NCBI GenBank assembly: GCA_902798595.1
Contig: CADBXE010000002.1
Coordinates: 113,531-177,530 of the forward strand
Reading direction: 5' to 3'
Length of the DNA: 64,000 bases
DNA from: an uncultured Erysipelotrichaceae bacterium
GTDB lineage: Bacteria; Bacillota_I; Bacilli_A; RFN20; CAG-826
Part shown: in pieces, positions 51,429-59,439 of the stretch
How the letters are laid out: the number at the start of each line of letters is the position of its first letter
How positions within the stretch are numbered: position 1 is the first letter of the stretch
Program-made: the position numbers and the translations under genes
The notes under the pieces: model-generated
What the model was told of the DNA's origin: nothing
Databases searched by the model: none
The model's input: the letters and a program-made list of their open reading frames with translations, nothing else

Positions 51429-53399
51429 ATGAACAAAAATGATCAATTAGCGATTGCGACAATCAGATCACTCTGTATTGACACCATTAACAAAGCCAAC
51501 TCTGGTCACCCAGGTATGGCGTTAGGTAGCGCCCCTGCTCTCTACACCTTATTTACCAAACACCTAGTGGCCACACCAAAAGATAGTAAATGGTTCAATA
51601 GAGATAGATTCGTCCTCTCCAGCGGACACGCTTCCGCATTACTTTATTCCATGCTCCACTTAAGTGGTTACAAAATCAGCATGGACGACATGAAACGATT
51701 CCGTCAAATCGACTCCTTAACACCAGGTCACCCAGAATATGGTTGGACTGATGGTGTGGATGCCACATCTGGTCCTTTAGGACAAGGCATCTCTCAAGCT
51801 GTTGGTATGGCGATGGCCGAACAAATGGTCAATAAGCTTTACAGCTTTGGCGATGATGTGTGCAATCACTACACATACGCTTTATGCGGCGATGGCTGCT
51901 TACAAGAAGGTATTTCTCAAGAAGCTATCTCCTTAGCCGGTCACTTAAAACTCAACAAATTCATCCTTTTATACGACGCTAACCAAGTAACACTTGATGG
52001 TGCTTTAGACTTATCCTTCTCTGAACAAGTTAAAGCCAGATTCTTAGCCTCTGAATGGGATGTCATTGAAGTTGCTGATGGTAATGATATCGATGCTATT
52101 GATGCTGCTATTAGCAAAGCTAAACAAAGCAAAGAAAAACCAACAATGATTATGATCCATACCGTTATTGGCTATGGTTCCGCTAAACAAGGTACAAACA
52201 AAGTCCACGGTAACCCATTAGGTGCTGAAGACGGTAAGAACGCTAAATTATCCTATGGATTTGACCACGAAGATTTCTATGTCCCACAAGAAGTTTATGA
52301 TTTATTCAAAAACACCTTTGGTGCTCGTGGTGAAAAGGCTTTTAACGAATACAACGCTAAGTTAGCTAAATTAGCCGCTGATAAGAAGACCAAAGATGAA
52401 TATGATCGCTTCATCTCCTTGAATGGTGTTGATGTTGATAAATATTTACCAGGTGTTTACCCAGACTTCGTCGAAGGTTCCCAAACCTCCACACGTGTTG
52501 CTTCTGGTAAAGCCCTTAACTACTTAATGCTCAGCATGCCAAATTTATTTGGCGGTTCCGCTGACGTTGCTGGTTCTGTTATGACAAAGTTAGACAATGG
52601 CGCTAACTTCGATGCCAACAATAGAGAAGGCCACAACATCAACTGGGGTATTCGTGAATTCGCGATGGCGAGCGCACAAAATGGTATGCTCTTACACGGT
52701 GGTGTACGTAGTTATGTTGGTGCATTCTTCGTTTTCTCCGATTATATGAAACCAGCCATTCGTATGGCGGCATTAAGCCATCTTCCAGCCATCTACTTAT
52801 TATCTCATGACAGTATAGCCGTAGGCGAAGATGGTCCAACACACCAACCAATTGAACAATTAGCTATGTTACGTAGCATCCCACATATGGATGTCATTAG
52901 ACCAGCTGATGAAAGAGAAACATATGGTGCTTGGTTCGCTGCCTTACAAAGCAAGAATCATCCAACCGCCATTATCCTTTCCCGTCAAAACCTCCCATTA
53001 TTAAAGGAATCTGATGGTGAAGCCTTAAAACGTGGTGCATATGTTGTTTCTAAAGAACAAAAGAAAGCCGACTTCGTTTTAATCGCCACAGGTAGTGAAG
53101 TTTCCTTAGCTGTTGCCGCTCAAGCATTATTACTTGAAAAAGGCATTGATGTTCGTGTTGTTTCTATGCCATGTTGGTCTTACTTCGAAAAACAAGACGA
53201 AGCTTACAAGAAAGAAGTTATCAATCTTCCAAAGGCCAAATGTGTCTCCATCGAAATGCTTTCAACCTTTGGTTGGGCTAAATATGCTGACACAAATATT
53301 GGCTTAGATCAGTTCGGTGCTAGTGCTCCTGCTAAAGACGTCTTCAAGAAATTCAATTTCACTCCAGAATACGTTGCTAGCGTGGTTGAAAAACTTTAA
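51429..53399 (+). CDS. tkt: Transketolase
   Basis: The 656-residue thiamine-diphosphate enzyme transfers two-carbon units in the pentose phosphate pathway. Seen: NSGHPGMALG, the ThDP signature GDGCLQEGISQEAISLAG (about 155), GYGSAKQG, the pyrimidine-domain EFAMASAQNG and SHDSIAVGEDGPTHQP (about 455), typical of transketolase. It is likely the main non-oxidative pentose route enzyme. AAAGGT lies upstream of the ATG. A strong terminator follows. Linked in function to deoB at 58084-59286 through ribose 5-phosphate. Confidence 0.97.
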   Translation: MNKNDQLAIATIRSLCIDTINKANSGHPGMALGSAPALYTLFTKHLVATPKDSKWFNRDRFVLSSGHASALLYSMLHLSGYKISMDDMKRFRQIDSLTPGHPEYGWTDGVDATSGPLGQGISQAVGMAMAEQMVNKLYSFGDDVCNHYTYALCGDGCLQEGISQEAISLAGHLKLNKFILLYDANQVTLDGALDLSFSEQVKARFLASEWDVIEVADGNDIDAIDAAISKAKQSKEKPTMIMIHTVIGYGSAKQGTNKVHGNPLGAEDGKNAKLSYGFDHEDFYVPQEVYDLFKNTFGARGEKAFNEYNAKLAKLAADKKTKDEYDRFISLNGVDVDKYLPGVYPDFVEGSQTSTRVASGKALNYLMLSMPNLFGGSADVAGSVMTKLDNGANFDANNREGHNINWGIREFAMASAQNGMLLHGGVRSYVGAFFVFSDYMKPAIRMAALSHLPAIYLLSHDSIAVGEDGPTHQPIEQLAMLRSIPHMDVIRPADERETYGAWFAALQSKNHPTAIILSRQNLPLLKESDGEALKRGAYVVSKEQKKADFVLIATGSEVSLAVAAQALLLEKGIDVRVVSMPCWSYFEKQDEAYKKEVINLPKAKCVSIEMLSTFGWAKYADTNIGLDQFGASAPAKDVFKKFNFTPEYVASVVEKL

Positions 53400-53420
53400 T
53401 CAAAACAAAATCAAACGATT

Positions 53421-53452
53421 GAAAAGCGGAAATCCACCGCTTTTCTTTTTTT
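53421..53452 (+). terminator. Intrinsic terminator after tkt
   Basis: GAAAAGCGG pairs with CCGCTTTTC around AAATCCA, followed by TTTTTTTG. Confidence 0.92.
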
Positions 53453-53564
53453 GTCTTCTCCACCACCACTCTTTTTTATATATAAAAAAGAAAATACATA
53501 TATACCTTTTCAAAGTCAATTGTTTTTTCATCTTTTTTGTCTCGAGGGAAAAAAAGAAAAAAGA
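53453..53564. other. A/T-tract palindromes in the tkt-asp23 gap
   Basis: This gap has no credible gene. It holds a perfect 20-nt palindrome, CTTTTTTATATATAAAAAAG (53471-53490), then TCTTTTTT/AAAAAAGA (from 53531) around CTCGAG. The A-rich end (53549-53564) directly precedes a TTGACA and looks like an UP element. The palindromes may also stop transcription in both directions. Confidence 0.5.
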
Positions 53565-53592
53565 TTGACATGATTAGTCCCCTAGCTATCGT
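53565..53592 (+). promoter_or_regulatory. Promoter with consensus -35 and A-tract upstream
   Basis: TTGACA (53565-53570), 16 nt, TATCGT (53587-53592), preceded by an A-tract and followed by a GC-rich discriminator (GTGCGCTCGCGC). This is the layout of growth-regulated stable-RNA promoters. Confidence 0.5.
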
Positions 53593-53596
53593 GTGC

Positions 53597-53727
53597 GCTC
53601 GCGCACGCTCATGCATTATGCTAATAGATTTTTGCTAGCTATTTTACAAGCAAAAAAAGAACAATTATTTTCTCTTGCTGGTAGCGGTGAAAGTGATTAT
53701 AATTCAGCACTCTTATTTTTTTACCCT
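53597..53727 (+). ncRNA. Candidate small RNA between tkt and asp23
   Basis: Downstream of the promoter, about 130 nt without a believable coding frame can fold into a GC hairpin (GTGCG-CTCG-CGCAC, partly at the transcript start), TTTTTGCT/AGCAAAAA with a 12-nt loop, and AGTG/CACT before TTATTTTTTT. No SRP, 6S, tmRNA or RNase P consensus was recognised. A 67-codon frame crosses it but has no ribosome site and runs into asp23. Confidence 0.35.
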
Positions 53728-53756
53728 TTGCTAAACGAATATATTTACTATATATT
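53728..53756 (+). promoter_or_regulatory. Promoter of the asp23-nusB operon
   Basis: TTGCTA (53728-53733), 17 nt, TATATT (53751-53756). The transcript would start near 53763 with TAAGG 5 nt before the ATG. Confidence 0.65.
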
Positions 53757-53773
53757 ATTAGTAGGTAAGGTTT

Positions 53774-54115
53774 ATGGCAGACTACGTCTATATTGAAAAT
53801 TACGCTAACAAAGGAAAGATTGGTATCTCCATCAATGTCTTTGACAACTTGGTGACCAATGCTTTAAGCAACATTTCTGGTATTTCTATGAGCAGTGCTC
53901 ATATGAAGCGTAATCAAAAGATTCGTTTAAATAGACCAGTTCAAACAACCATTAGACACGGCATCGTGCATGTTTGGGTGGCTGTGGATGTTGCTAAGGG
54001 TACCAATTTGCAAGATGTTACTCGTAATATCCAAGAAGAAATCACTAACGCTTTCTTAATGACCACTGAACAAGTGCCATTTGATGTCGCCGTCAATGTC
54101 ATATCAATTATTTAA
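53774..54115 (+). CDS. Asp23/Gls24-family envelope stress protein (YqhY-like)
   Basis: A 113-residue Asp23 (DUF322) domain protein: NVFDNLVTNALSNISGI, then VHVWVAVDVAKGTNLQDVTRNIQEEI and a hydrophobic end. In Bacillus the homolog yqhY sits next to nusB and is linked to acetyl-CoA carboxylase/lipid balance; in Staphylococcus Asp23 coats the membrane. Placement beside nusB here supports the YqhY subgroup. Confidence 0.92.
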   Translation: MADYVYIENYANKGKIGISINVFDNLVTNALSNISGISMSSAHMKRNQKIRLNRPVQTTIRHGIVHVWVAVDVAKGTNLQDVTRNIQEEITNAFLMTTEQVPFDVAVNVISII

Positions 54116-54134
54116 CTAAATAAACGCTTTTTTT

Positions 54135-54557
54135 ATGGAAAAAATATCTCGCAATCAAGAAAACTTTATAATCATGACCGTCATCTATGACGAAATTGCC
54201 GACCAGGTTGCTGGTAGAGAACATAACTTTCGTGATGTTGATGAAATCATCACTGAAATGACAGAGGACCCACGTCCATTTAAACAACACAGTAACTACG
54301 TCCAAAACATGATTTCTTCAGTTTTGAATAACTATGGTTCAATCATCTCCGCTTTCCAACCACATTTGAGAAACTGGAAATGGGAAAGATTACCATTACT
54401 TACACAGTCAGTGTTATTAATGAGTTACGCGCATTTCTACTATGTAGAAAAGATTGATAAGCGCATCGTCATCAATACCGCAGTGGAACTCGCTAAAAAG
54501 TATATCGAAGAAAAACAGGCCAAATTCATTAACGCAATATTAGACGAGGTGCTCTAA
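54135..54557 (+). CDS. nusB: Transcription antitermination factor NusB
   Basis: A 140-residue helical NusB: PFKQHSNYVQNMISSVLNNY and the family end LPLLTQSVLLMSYAHF, VVINTAVELAKKY-type motif and FINAILDEV. It binds boxA RNA with S10 during rRNA transcription. No Shine-Dalgarno is visible, only a T-tract. xseA starts on the TAATG overlap. Confidence 0.95.
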   Translation: MEKISRNQENFIIMTVIYDEIADQVAGREHNFRDVDEIITEMTEDPRPFKQHSNYVQNMISSVLNNYGSIISAFQPHLRNWKWERLPLLTQSVLLMSYAHFYYVEKIDKRIVINTAVELAKKYIEEKQAKFINAILDEVL

Positions 54558-55696
54558 TGAATAGTGATCGCCCAGTCTTCACCGTCAGCGATATTAATCA
54601 ATACATCAAAGCCGTCCTCAGCAACGATGAGAACTTAAAGTTCATCTATGTGAAAGGCGAAATCTCTAATTTTAAAATGGCAAGCAACGGTCATTTTTAT
54701 TTTTCTTTGAAGGACGATAAGTCATTAATTGGTGCGATGATGTTTTCAAACTATGCTTCTAAATGTAATTTCAAGCCGGAAAACGGCCAAGAAGTTGTGG
54801 CTTTTGGTTCTATTGATGCATATCCAGGAAGAGGCACTTATCAAATCATTGTTTATCAAATGGAAGAAGTTGGAGCAGGCGCTCAACTCTTAGAATTAGA
54901 AAAGCTTAAAAAGAAACTCCTAGAAGAAGGTTTGTTTGACGAATCTAGAAAAAGAAAGATAAATCTTTACCCAAACGCTATTGGTGTCATTACCGCTCCT
55001 AATAGCGCCGCAATTAAGGACATTTTGTTTAATCTTAAGCGCAGATATCCAATCGCAGATATTTACGTCTTCTATAGTGCTGTTCAAGGGGAAAACGCCC
55101 CTAAAGAATTGCTTAAAGCATTCGAATTAAGCCAAACATATCCTTTGGATACATTACTCATTGGCCGTGGAGGCGGCGCTAGTGAGGATTTAAGCGCTTT
55201 TAACGATGAGAAACTGGTGAGGGCGATTGCTAATAGTAAGATGCCTGTTATCGCCTGTGTAGGCCATGAAATTGATTCTACCTTAGTAGACTTTGTGGCG
55301 GATAAGCGCGCTAGTACACCAACAGGAGCTGCAGAGTTGGCCACAATTGACCGTAGAGAGATAGAAGAAAAGTTATCCTTCTCCTTACAGGATATGGAAG
55401 AAAGCCTTAAACAAAGAATTCAAGACATGAAAGACGATTTATCTTCTTACAAAGAAGATTTAGACTTAGAGATTCGTCAATTAGTGGCCCATTATAGCCA
55501 ATTGCTAGATCAAAAGAAAGCCACATTAGAGGCTCTTAATCCAAATAATGTTATTAAACGTGGTTTCTCTTTAACAGTCGATGAAGAAGGAAAACCAGTC
55601 AGCGATATTAAAACAGTGAAAAAAGGTCAAAAGATTAAGACCATCTTAAAAGATGGAATCATCAATAGTGAAGTTATCAATACGGAGGAAAAATAG
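54557..55696 (+). CDS. xseA: Exodeoxyribonuclease VII large subunit
   Basis: 379 residues. N-terminal OB fold (VSDINQYIKAVL...VKGEISNFKMASNGHFYFSLKD), catalytic domain with TLLIGRGGGASEDL (about 208) and VGHEIDSTLVDFVADKRASTPT, and coiled-coil C-terminus. With XseB it degrades single-stranded DNA to oligonucleotides. Shorter than the ~450 of Bacillus, within range. Coupled to nusB by TAATG; xseB follows 1 base after its stop. Confidence 0.96.
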   Translation: MNSDRPVFTVSDINQYIKAVLSNDENLKFIYVKGEISNFKMASNGHFYFSLKDDKSLIGAMMFSNYASKCNFKPENGQEVVAFGSIDAYPGRGTYQIIVYQMEEVGAGAQLLELEKLKKKLLEEGLFDESRKRKINLYPNAIGVITAPNSAAIKDILFNLKRRYPIADIYVFYSAVQGENAPKELLKAFELSQTYPLDTLLIGRGGGASEDLSAFNDEKLVRAIANSKMPVIACVGHEIDSTLVDFVADKRASTPTGAAELATIDRREIEEKLSFSLQDMEESLKQRIQDMKDDLSSYKEDLDLEIRQLVAHYSQLLDQKKATLEALNPNNVIKRGFSLTVDEEGKPVSDIKTVKKGQKIKTILKDGIINSEVINTEEK

Positions 55697-55697
55697 T

Positions 55698-55889
55698 ATG
55701 GCAGAGAAATTTGATTTTGAAAAAGAGATGAAAAGATTAGACGAAATCGTCGCTAATATCTCATCAGAAAAACTCCCATTAGATGAATGCTTAGCCCTCT
55801 ATAAAGAAGGTCAAGAGATCGTCAAAAAGTTAGAAAAAGCCCTCAAAGAAGCTGAAGAAAAGGTCGAAAAAGTCATCGAAAACAAATAA
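55698..55889 (+). CDS. xseB: Exodeoxyribonuclease VII small subunit
   Basis: The start is the ATG at 55698 after CGGAGGA. An earlier in-frame ATG (55653) lies in xseA. The 63-residue helical peptide, FDFEKEMKRLDEIVANIS with LPLDECLALYKEG, is the classic XseB pattern. Acidic coiled-coil C-terminus. Confidence 0.95.
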   Translation: MAEKFDFEKEMKRLDEIVANISSEKLPLDECLALYKEGQEIVKKLEKALKEAEEKVEKVIENK

Positions 55890-55949
55890 ATCTATTAGTG
55901 GTTTATTAGTTTTTATTTAGTACATATAATACTTTGTATTAGAAATATT

Positions 55950-55972
55950 ATCCTGTGAAAGCAGGATTTTAT
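55950..55972 (+). terminator. Intrinsic terminator after xseB
   Basis: ATCCTG pairs with CAGGAT around TGAAAG, then TTTTATT. Confidence 0.7.
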
Positions 55973-55989
55973 TATGCTTATTATTTTAG

Positions 55990-56018
55990 TTAACATAATC
56001 CTTGTACGCGTATATAAT
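55990..56018 (+). promoter_or_regulatory. Near-consensus promoter giving a leaderless dinB mRNA
   Basis: TTAACA (55990-55995), 17 nt, perfect TATAAT (56013-56018), then exactly 6 nt (GTAGAT) to the ATG at 56025. This is the clearest leaderless example in the window. Confidence 0.75.
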
Positions 56019-56024
56019 GTAGAT

Positions 56025-57212
56025 ATGAGTAAGGTTATCGTCCATATTGACTTGAATGCATTTTTTGCTAGATGCGAAGAAATCAAAGATCCATCATTAG
56101 AGAATAAACCTGTCGCTATTGGTCATGATGGTAGAGGCGGTATCGTTTCTACATGTTCCTATGCAGCGCGCAAACATGGCGTTTCTAGCGCAATGCCTAT
56201 GTTTAAGGCGAGACAGCTTTGCCCAAACCTTATCGTTATTCCTGGTGATTATCATTATTACTCAGCGATGAGTAAGAAGTTCTTTAACTTTGTTAGAAGA
56301 TATACAAAACTAGTGGAACCTGCTTCTGTGGATGAATGTTTTGCGGACTTTACAGACGCAGTTAAAGGACAAAGCAATGTCATTGTTTTCTTCAGAAAGT
56401 TACAAACAGATTTATTCAAAGAAACAGGTCTTAAATGTTCTATTGGCGTTTCCACAACTAGATTCTTAGCGAAGATGGCCAGTGACTATCAAAAACCAAT
56501 GGGCTTAACAATTATTCGTAAAAGGGACATCGAAAATATATTGTTCCCACTAAAAGTGGATTCGATGTTTGGCGTTGGCAAAAGAACCGCGCCAAGATTA
56601 AAGAACGTTGGCATTAAAACAATTGGTGAATTATATAGAAAACTCGAAGCGGATGACGAAGAAGTTAAAAACATCTGTGGAAAATTCTTTTATACACTCA
56701 AAGAGTGGCTTGAAGGTAAAGGCTCTGATGAAATTGAAATCGAGAAATGGGATCCGAAGTCTATTGGTAATTCCACAACATTGCCATACGACACAGATAG
56801 CGCTGTTGAAATTAAGAAACATTTCTTATCTTTAGCGAAGGAAGTGTCAGAAAGAGCGCAAAGAGAAGATAAACTAGGCCACACGATACAAATTGTGGTA
56901 AAAGACCAAACCTTTAAATCATTTAATAAATCTACGACTTTAGAGAATCCTACAAATAAGTGGCAGGTAATTTATGATTACGCATGTTCTTTGTACGATA
57001 AGAATTTTACCAATTTAACGCTTAGACTCGTCGGAATCACTTTGCAAAACCTTATCGACTACACCGATATGGCGGTGCAAATGTCATTATTCGACTATTC
57101 TAGGCACGAAGAGGAAAGCAAAACTAAATTACTCATTAATGAACTGAATCGTTCCTTAAAGAAGCCATTATTAAAAAGAGCAAGCGAGGTGAAAAAGAAT
57201 GGAAATCGTTGA
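56025..57212 (+). CDS. dinB: DNA polymerase IV (Y family)
   Basis: The start is the ATG at 56025 (MSKVIVHIDLNAFFA), set by the family N-terminus and the promoter; a start at 55974 would precede the promoter's -10. The 395 residues include the catalytic Asp in HIDLNAFFA, steric/fingers motif TCSYAARKHGV, and palm motif ASVDECFADF. Helix-hairpin-helix GVGKRTAPRLKNVGI and little-finger domain follow. The C-terminus has a sliding-clamp motif QMSLF (about 367). It does translesion synthesis. It overlaps xerD by 14 bases. Confidence 0.96.
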   Translation: MSKVIVHIDLNAFFARCEEIKDPSLENKPVAIGHDGRGGIVSTCSYAARKHGVSSAMPMFKARQLCPNLIVIPGDYHYYSAMSKKFFNFVRRYTKLVEPASVDECFADFTDAVKGQSNVIVFFRKLQTDLFKETGLKCSIGVSTTRFLAKMASDYQKPMGLTIIRKRDIENILFPLKVDSMFGVGKRTAPRLKNVGIKTIGELYRKLEADDEEVKNICGKFFYTLKEWLEGKGSDEIEIEKWDPKSIGNSTTLPYDTDSAVEIKKHFLSLAKEVSERAQREDKLGHTIQIVVKDQTFKSFNKSTTLENPTNKWQVIYDYACSLYDKNFTNLTLRLVGITLQNLIDYTDMAVQMSLFDYSRHEEESKTKLLINELNRSLKKPLLKRASEVKKNGNR

Positions 57213-58074
57213 TGCGATTGATTTGTTTCATCAATATGTTCTCGTCGAGAAAGGTCTTTCTCCTCAGACTTGGATCTCTTATTTAGAAGACTTGCAAGCC
57301 TTCTTTAACTATTTCAATGACAAGAAAGATACCGGAGATTTATTAGAAACAGATTTATACGAGTTTTTGAAGTTTGAACTCTCATTAGGCAAATCAGTTT
57401 CTACTGCTTTAAGAAGATTATCTTCCACAAGAAGCTTCTATCTTTTTCTTAAGAAAGAAGGATATTTTGATGGCAACATTCCAGAAATTGAAACGCCGAA
57501 GAAACCTAAACATCTCCCTAATTGTTTAAGCGAAGAAGAGATTGACCGCTTATTAGAAGCCCCAGACATGGAATCTCCTTCAGGGGTTAGAGACAGAGCG
57601 ATGCTTGAAACAATGTACGCTTCAGGCTTACGCGTCAGTGAATTAATAAATCTTAAAAAGGGACAAGTGAATCTCACTAAAGGAATCATTACCGTTTTCG
57701 GTAAAGGAGCCAAAGAAAGAAAGGTTCCAATTGCAGAATACGCTATCGATTTCATTAGAAAATATGTCAATGAAGTGAGAAACAAAAGCGAACACAAAAA
57801 TAGCGAATATCTATTTTTAAATAGAAGCGGTGATAAACTCAGTCGTATTTACTTCTTTAAGCAAGTGCGTAAGTATGCTGAACTAGCAGGTATTGAAATG
57901 ACAATATCGCCACATACGCTTAGGCACTCATTCGCAACACACCTCCTCAATCACGGAGCTCAGCTCAGGATGGTGCAAGGCATGCTTGGGCATACCAATA
58001 TCGCCACCACACAAATATATACACATGTTTCTAGCGAGAAACTTAAATCAGATTATGATAAGATAATGAAGTGA
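57199..58074 (+). CDS. xerD: Tyrosine recombinase XerD/XerC
   Basis: A 291-residue integrase-family recombinase: N-terminal SAM-like domain (1-95), catalytic domain with Arg in YASGLRVSEL, Lys in GKGAKERKVP, HTLRHSFATHLLNHG, GHTNIATTQIYTHV with the nucleophile Tyr. It resolves chromosome dimers at dif. Position right before deoB matches Bacillus xerD-drm, so XerD is preferred over XerC. Shine-Dalgarno GAGGTG. No mobile-element context. Confidence 0.93.
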   Translation: MEIVDAIDLFHQYVLVEKGLSPQTWISYLEDLQAFFNYFNDKKDTGDLLETDLYEFLKFELSLGKSVSTALRRLSSTRSFYLFLKKEGYFDGNIPEIETPKKPKHLPNCLSEEEIDRLLEAPDMESPSGVRDRAMLETMYASGLRVSELINLKKGQVNLTKGIITVFGKGAKERKVPIAEYAIDFIRKYVNEVRNKSEHKNSEYLFLNRSGDKLSRIYFFKQVRKYAELAGIEMTISPHTLRHSFATHLLNHGAQLRMVQGMLGHTNIATTQIYTHVSSEKLKSDYDKIMK

Positions 58075-58083
58075 GGAAATCAT

Positions 58084-59286
58084 ATGAATAATTACAAATA
58101 TAAAAGAATATTTGTCATCGTTGCTGATTCTATGGGAACCGGCTATTTAGATGACGCAGACAAATTCGGGGACAAAGGAAGTAATACCTTGCTCCACATT
58201 GGCGAAAAGATGCCAAACGGATTAAATGTTCCTAATTTAAATAAATTAGGTTTAGGCGACTTAGACCCAATCAAAGGTACAAGTAAGGTTGATCATCCAC
58301 AAGCTTATGTGTCTAAAGCCAGAGAAGTAAGCAATGGCAAAGACACAATGACAGGTCACTGGGAAATTATGGGTATCAACACACAAGTTCCATTCCAAAC
58401 GTTTACTGATACCGGCTTCCCAAAAGAGCTCATTGATGAATTAGAAAAAAGAACTGGTCACAAAGTGATTGGTAACAAAGCTGCTTCTGGTACAGAAATC
58501 TTAGTGGAACTCGGCGAAGAACAATGCCGTGATAATTCTTTAATCGTTTATACTTCTAGCGACTCTGTTTTACAAATCGCCGCTCATGAAGAAGTTACTG
58601 GTTTACAAGAACTCTATAGATGCTGTGATATAGCTAGAGAAATTTGTATGAAACCAGAATGGATGGTAGGAAGAATCATTGCTCGTCCATACATTGGCAC
58701 AGATAAAACCAACTTTAAGCGTGTAACAGGCCATAGACACGACATCGCTCTCAAGCCAAGCGCTCCAACAGTTATGAATGTTTTGCAAGATAATGGCTTC
58801 ATGACAAGCTGTGTCGGTAAAATCGGTGACATTTTCGACATGTATGGCGTCGTTAAGACACAAAAAACTGTCTCTAACGAGGATGGTATGGATAAGACCA
58901 TAGAAGAGGCTAAAAACCACGATTTCACTGGTCTCTGCTTTGTTAACTTAGTGGAATTTGATAGCGAATATGGCCATAGACGTAATCCAATCGGTTATGG
59001 CGAATGCATTGAAAGATTCGATAAGAGAGTCGGGGAACTCATTCCTTTCTTAAAAGACGATGACTTATTAATCATTACTGCGGATCATGGTAACGATCCA
59101 ACTTGGACTGGCACCGATCACACAAGAGAAAAAATACCTCTTCTCATTTATAGCAAGAGTCTCAAAAATGGTGGATATTACCCAGAAAGAATGTCTTTCG
59201 GTGACATCGGAGCCACAATTCTTAAAAACTTTAACATCAAAAAACCTGCTCATTTATTGGGTGAACCAATTGAAGAGTTGTTCTAA
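58084..59286 (+). CDS. deoB: Phosphopentomutase
   Basis: The 400-residue alkaline-phosphatase-superfamily enzyme interconverts ribose 1- and 5-phosphate (and deoxy forms) in nucleoside salvage. N-terminal metal site in VADSMGTGYLDDADKFGD (the first DS); KDTMTGHWEIMG with the phospho-Thr; distal metal ligands TADHGNDPTWTGTDHTRE (about 337). GAGGAAA precedes the ATG, 9 bases after the xerD stop. Confidence 0.97.
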   Translation: MNNYKYKRIFVIVADSMGTGYLDDADKFGDKGSNTLLHIGEKMPNGLNVPNLNKLGLGDLDPIKGTSKVDHPQAYVSKAREVSNGKDTMTGHWEIMGINTQVPFQTFTDTGFPKELIDELEKRTGHKVIGNKAASGTEILVELGEEQCRDNSLIVYTSSDSVLQIAAHEEVTGLQELYRCCDIAREICMKPEWMVGRIIARPYIGTDKTNFKRVTGHRHDIALKPSAPTVMNVLQDNGFMTSCVGKIGDIFDMYGVVKTQKTVSNEDGMDKTIEEAKNHDFTGLCFVNLVEFDSEYGHRRNPIGYGECIERFDKRVGELIPFLKDDDLLIITADHGNDPTWTGTDHTREKIPLLIYSKSLKNGGYYPERMSFGDIGATILKNFNIKKPAHLLGEPIEELF

Positions 59287-59309
59287 TATACAAGTATATT
59301 AGAAAATTA

Positions 59310-59347
59310 TGAAAAAAGACCTAATTTCTAGGGTCTTTTTTCATTTT
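59310..59347 (+). terminator. Strong intrinsic terminator after deoB
   Basis: TGAAAAAAGACC pairs with GGTCTTTTTTCA around a 10-nt loop, then TTTTATT. Confidence 0.9.
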
Positions 59348-59439
59348 ATTTTGTACTTTATTTGCGTCATAAATGAGCGTATGGTTGTAAACGTTGCGTG
59401 CTATAGGCGCACATGTAAAATATTGAAAGGAAAGAAACT

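Noticed and set aside
53593-53796. 67-codon plus-strand frame in the tkt-asp23 gap
   Set aside because: No ribosome site, starts in the promoter's GC-rich discriminator, overlaps asp23 out of frame and has no domain-like composition.
57199-58074. Recombinase as part of an integrated mobile element
   Set aside because: It sits between dinB and deoB as the usual xerD, without attachment repeats, tRNA target or cargo genes.
58603-58928. Two long minus-strand frames inside deoB
   Set aside because: Both are antisense to highly conserved deoB motifs and overlap each other.
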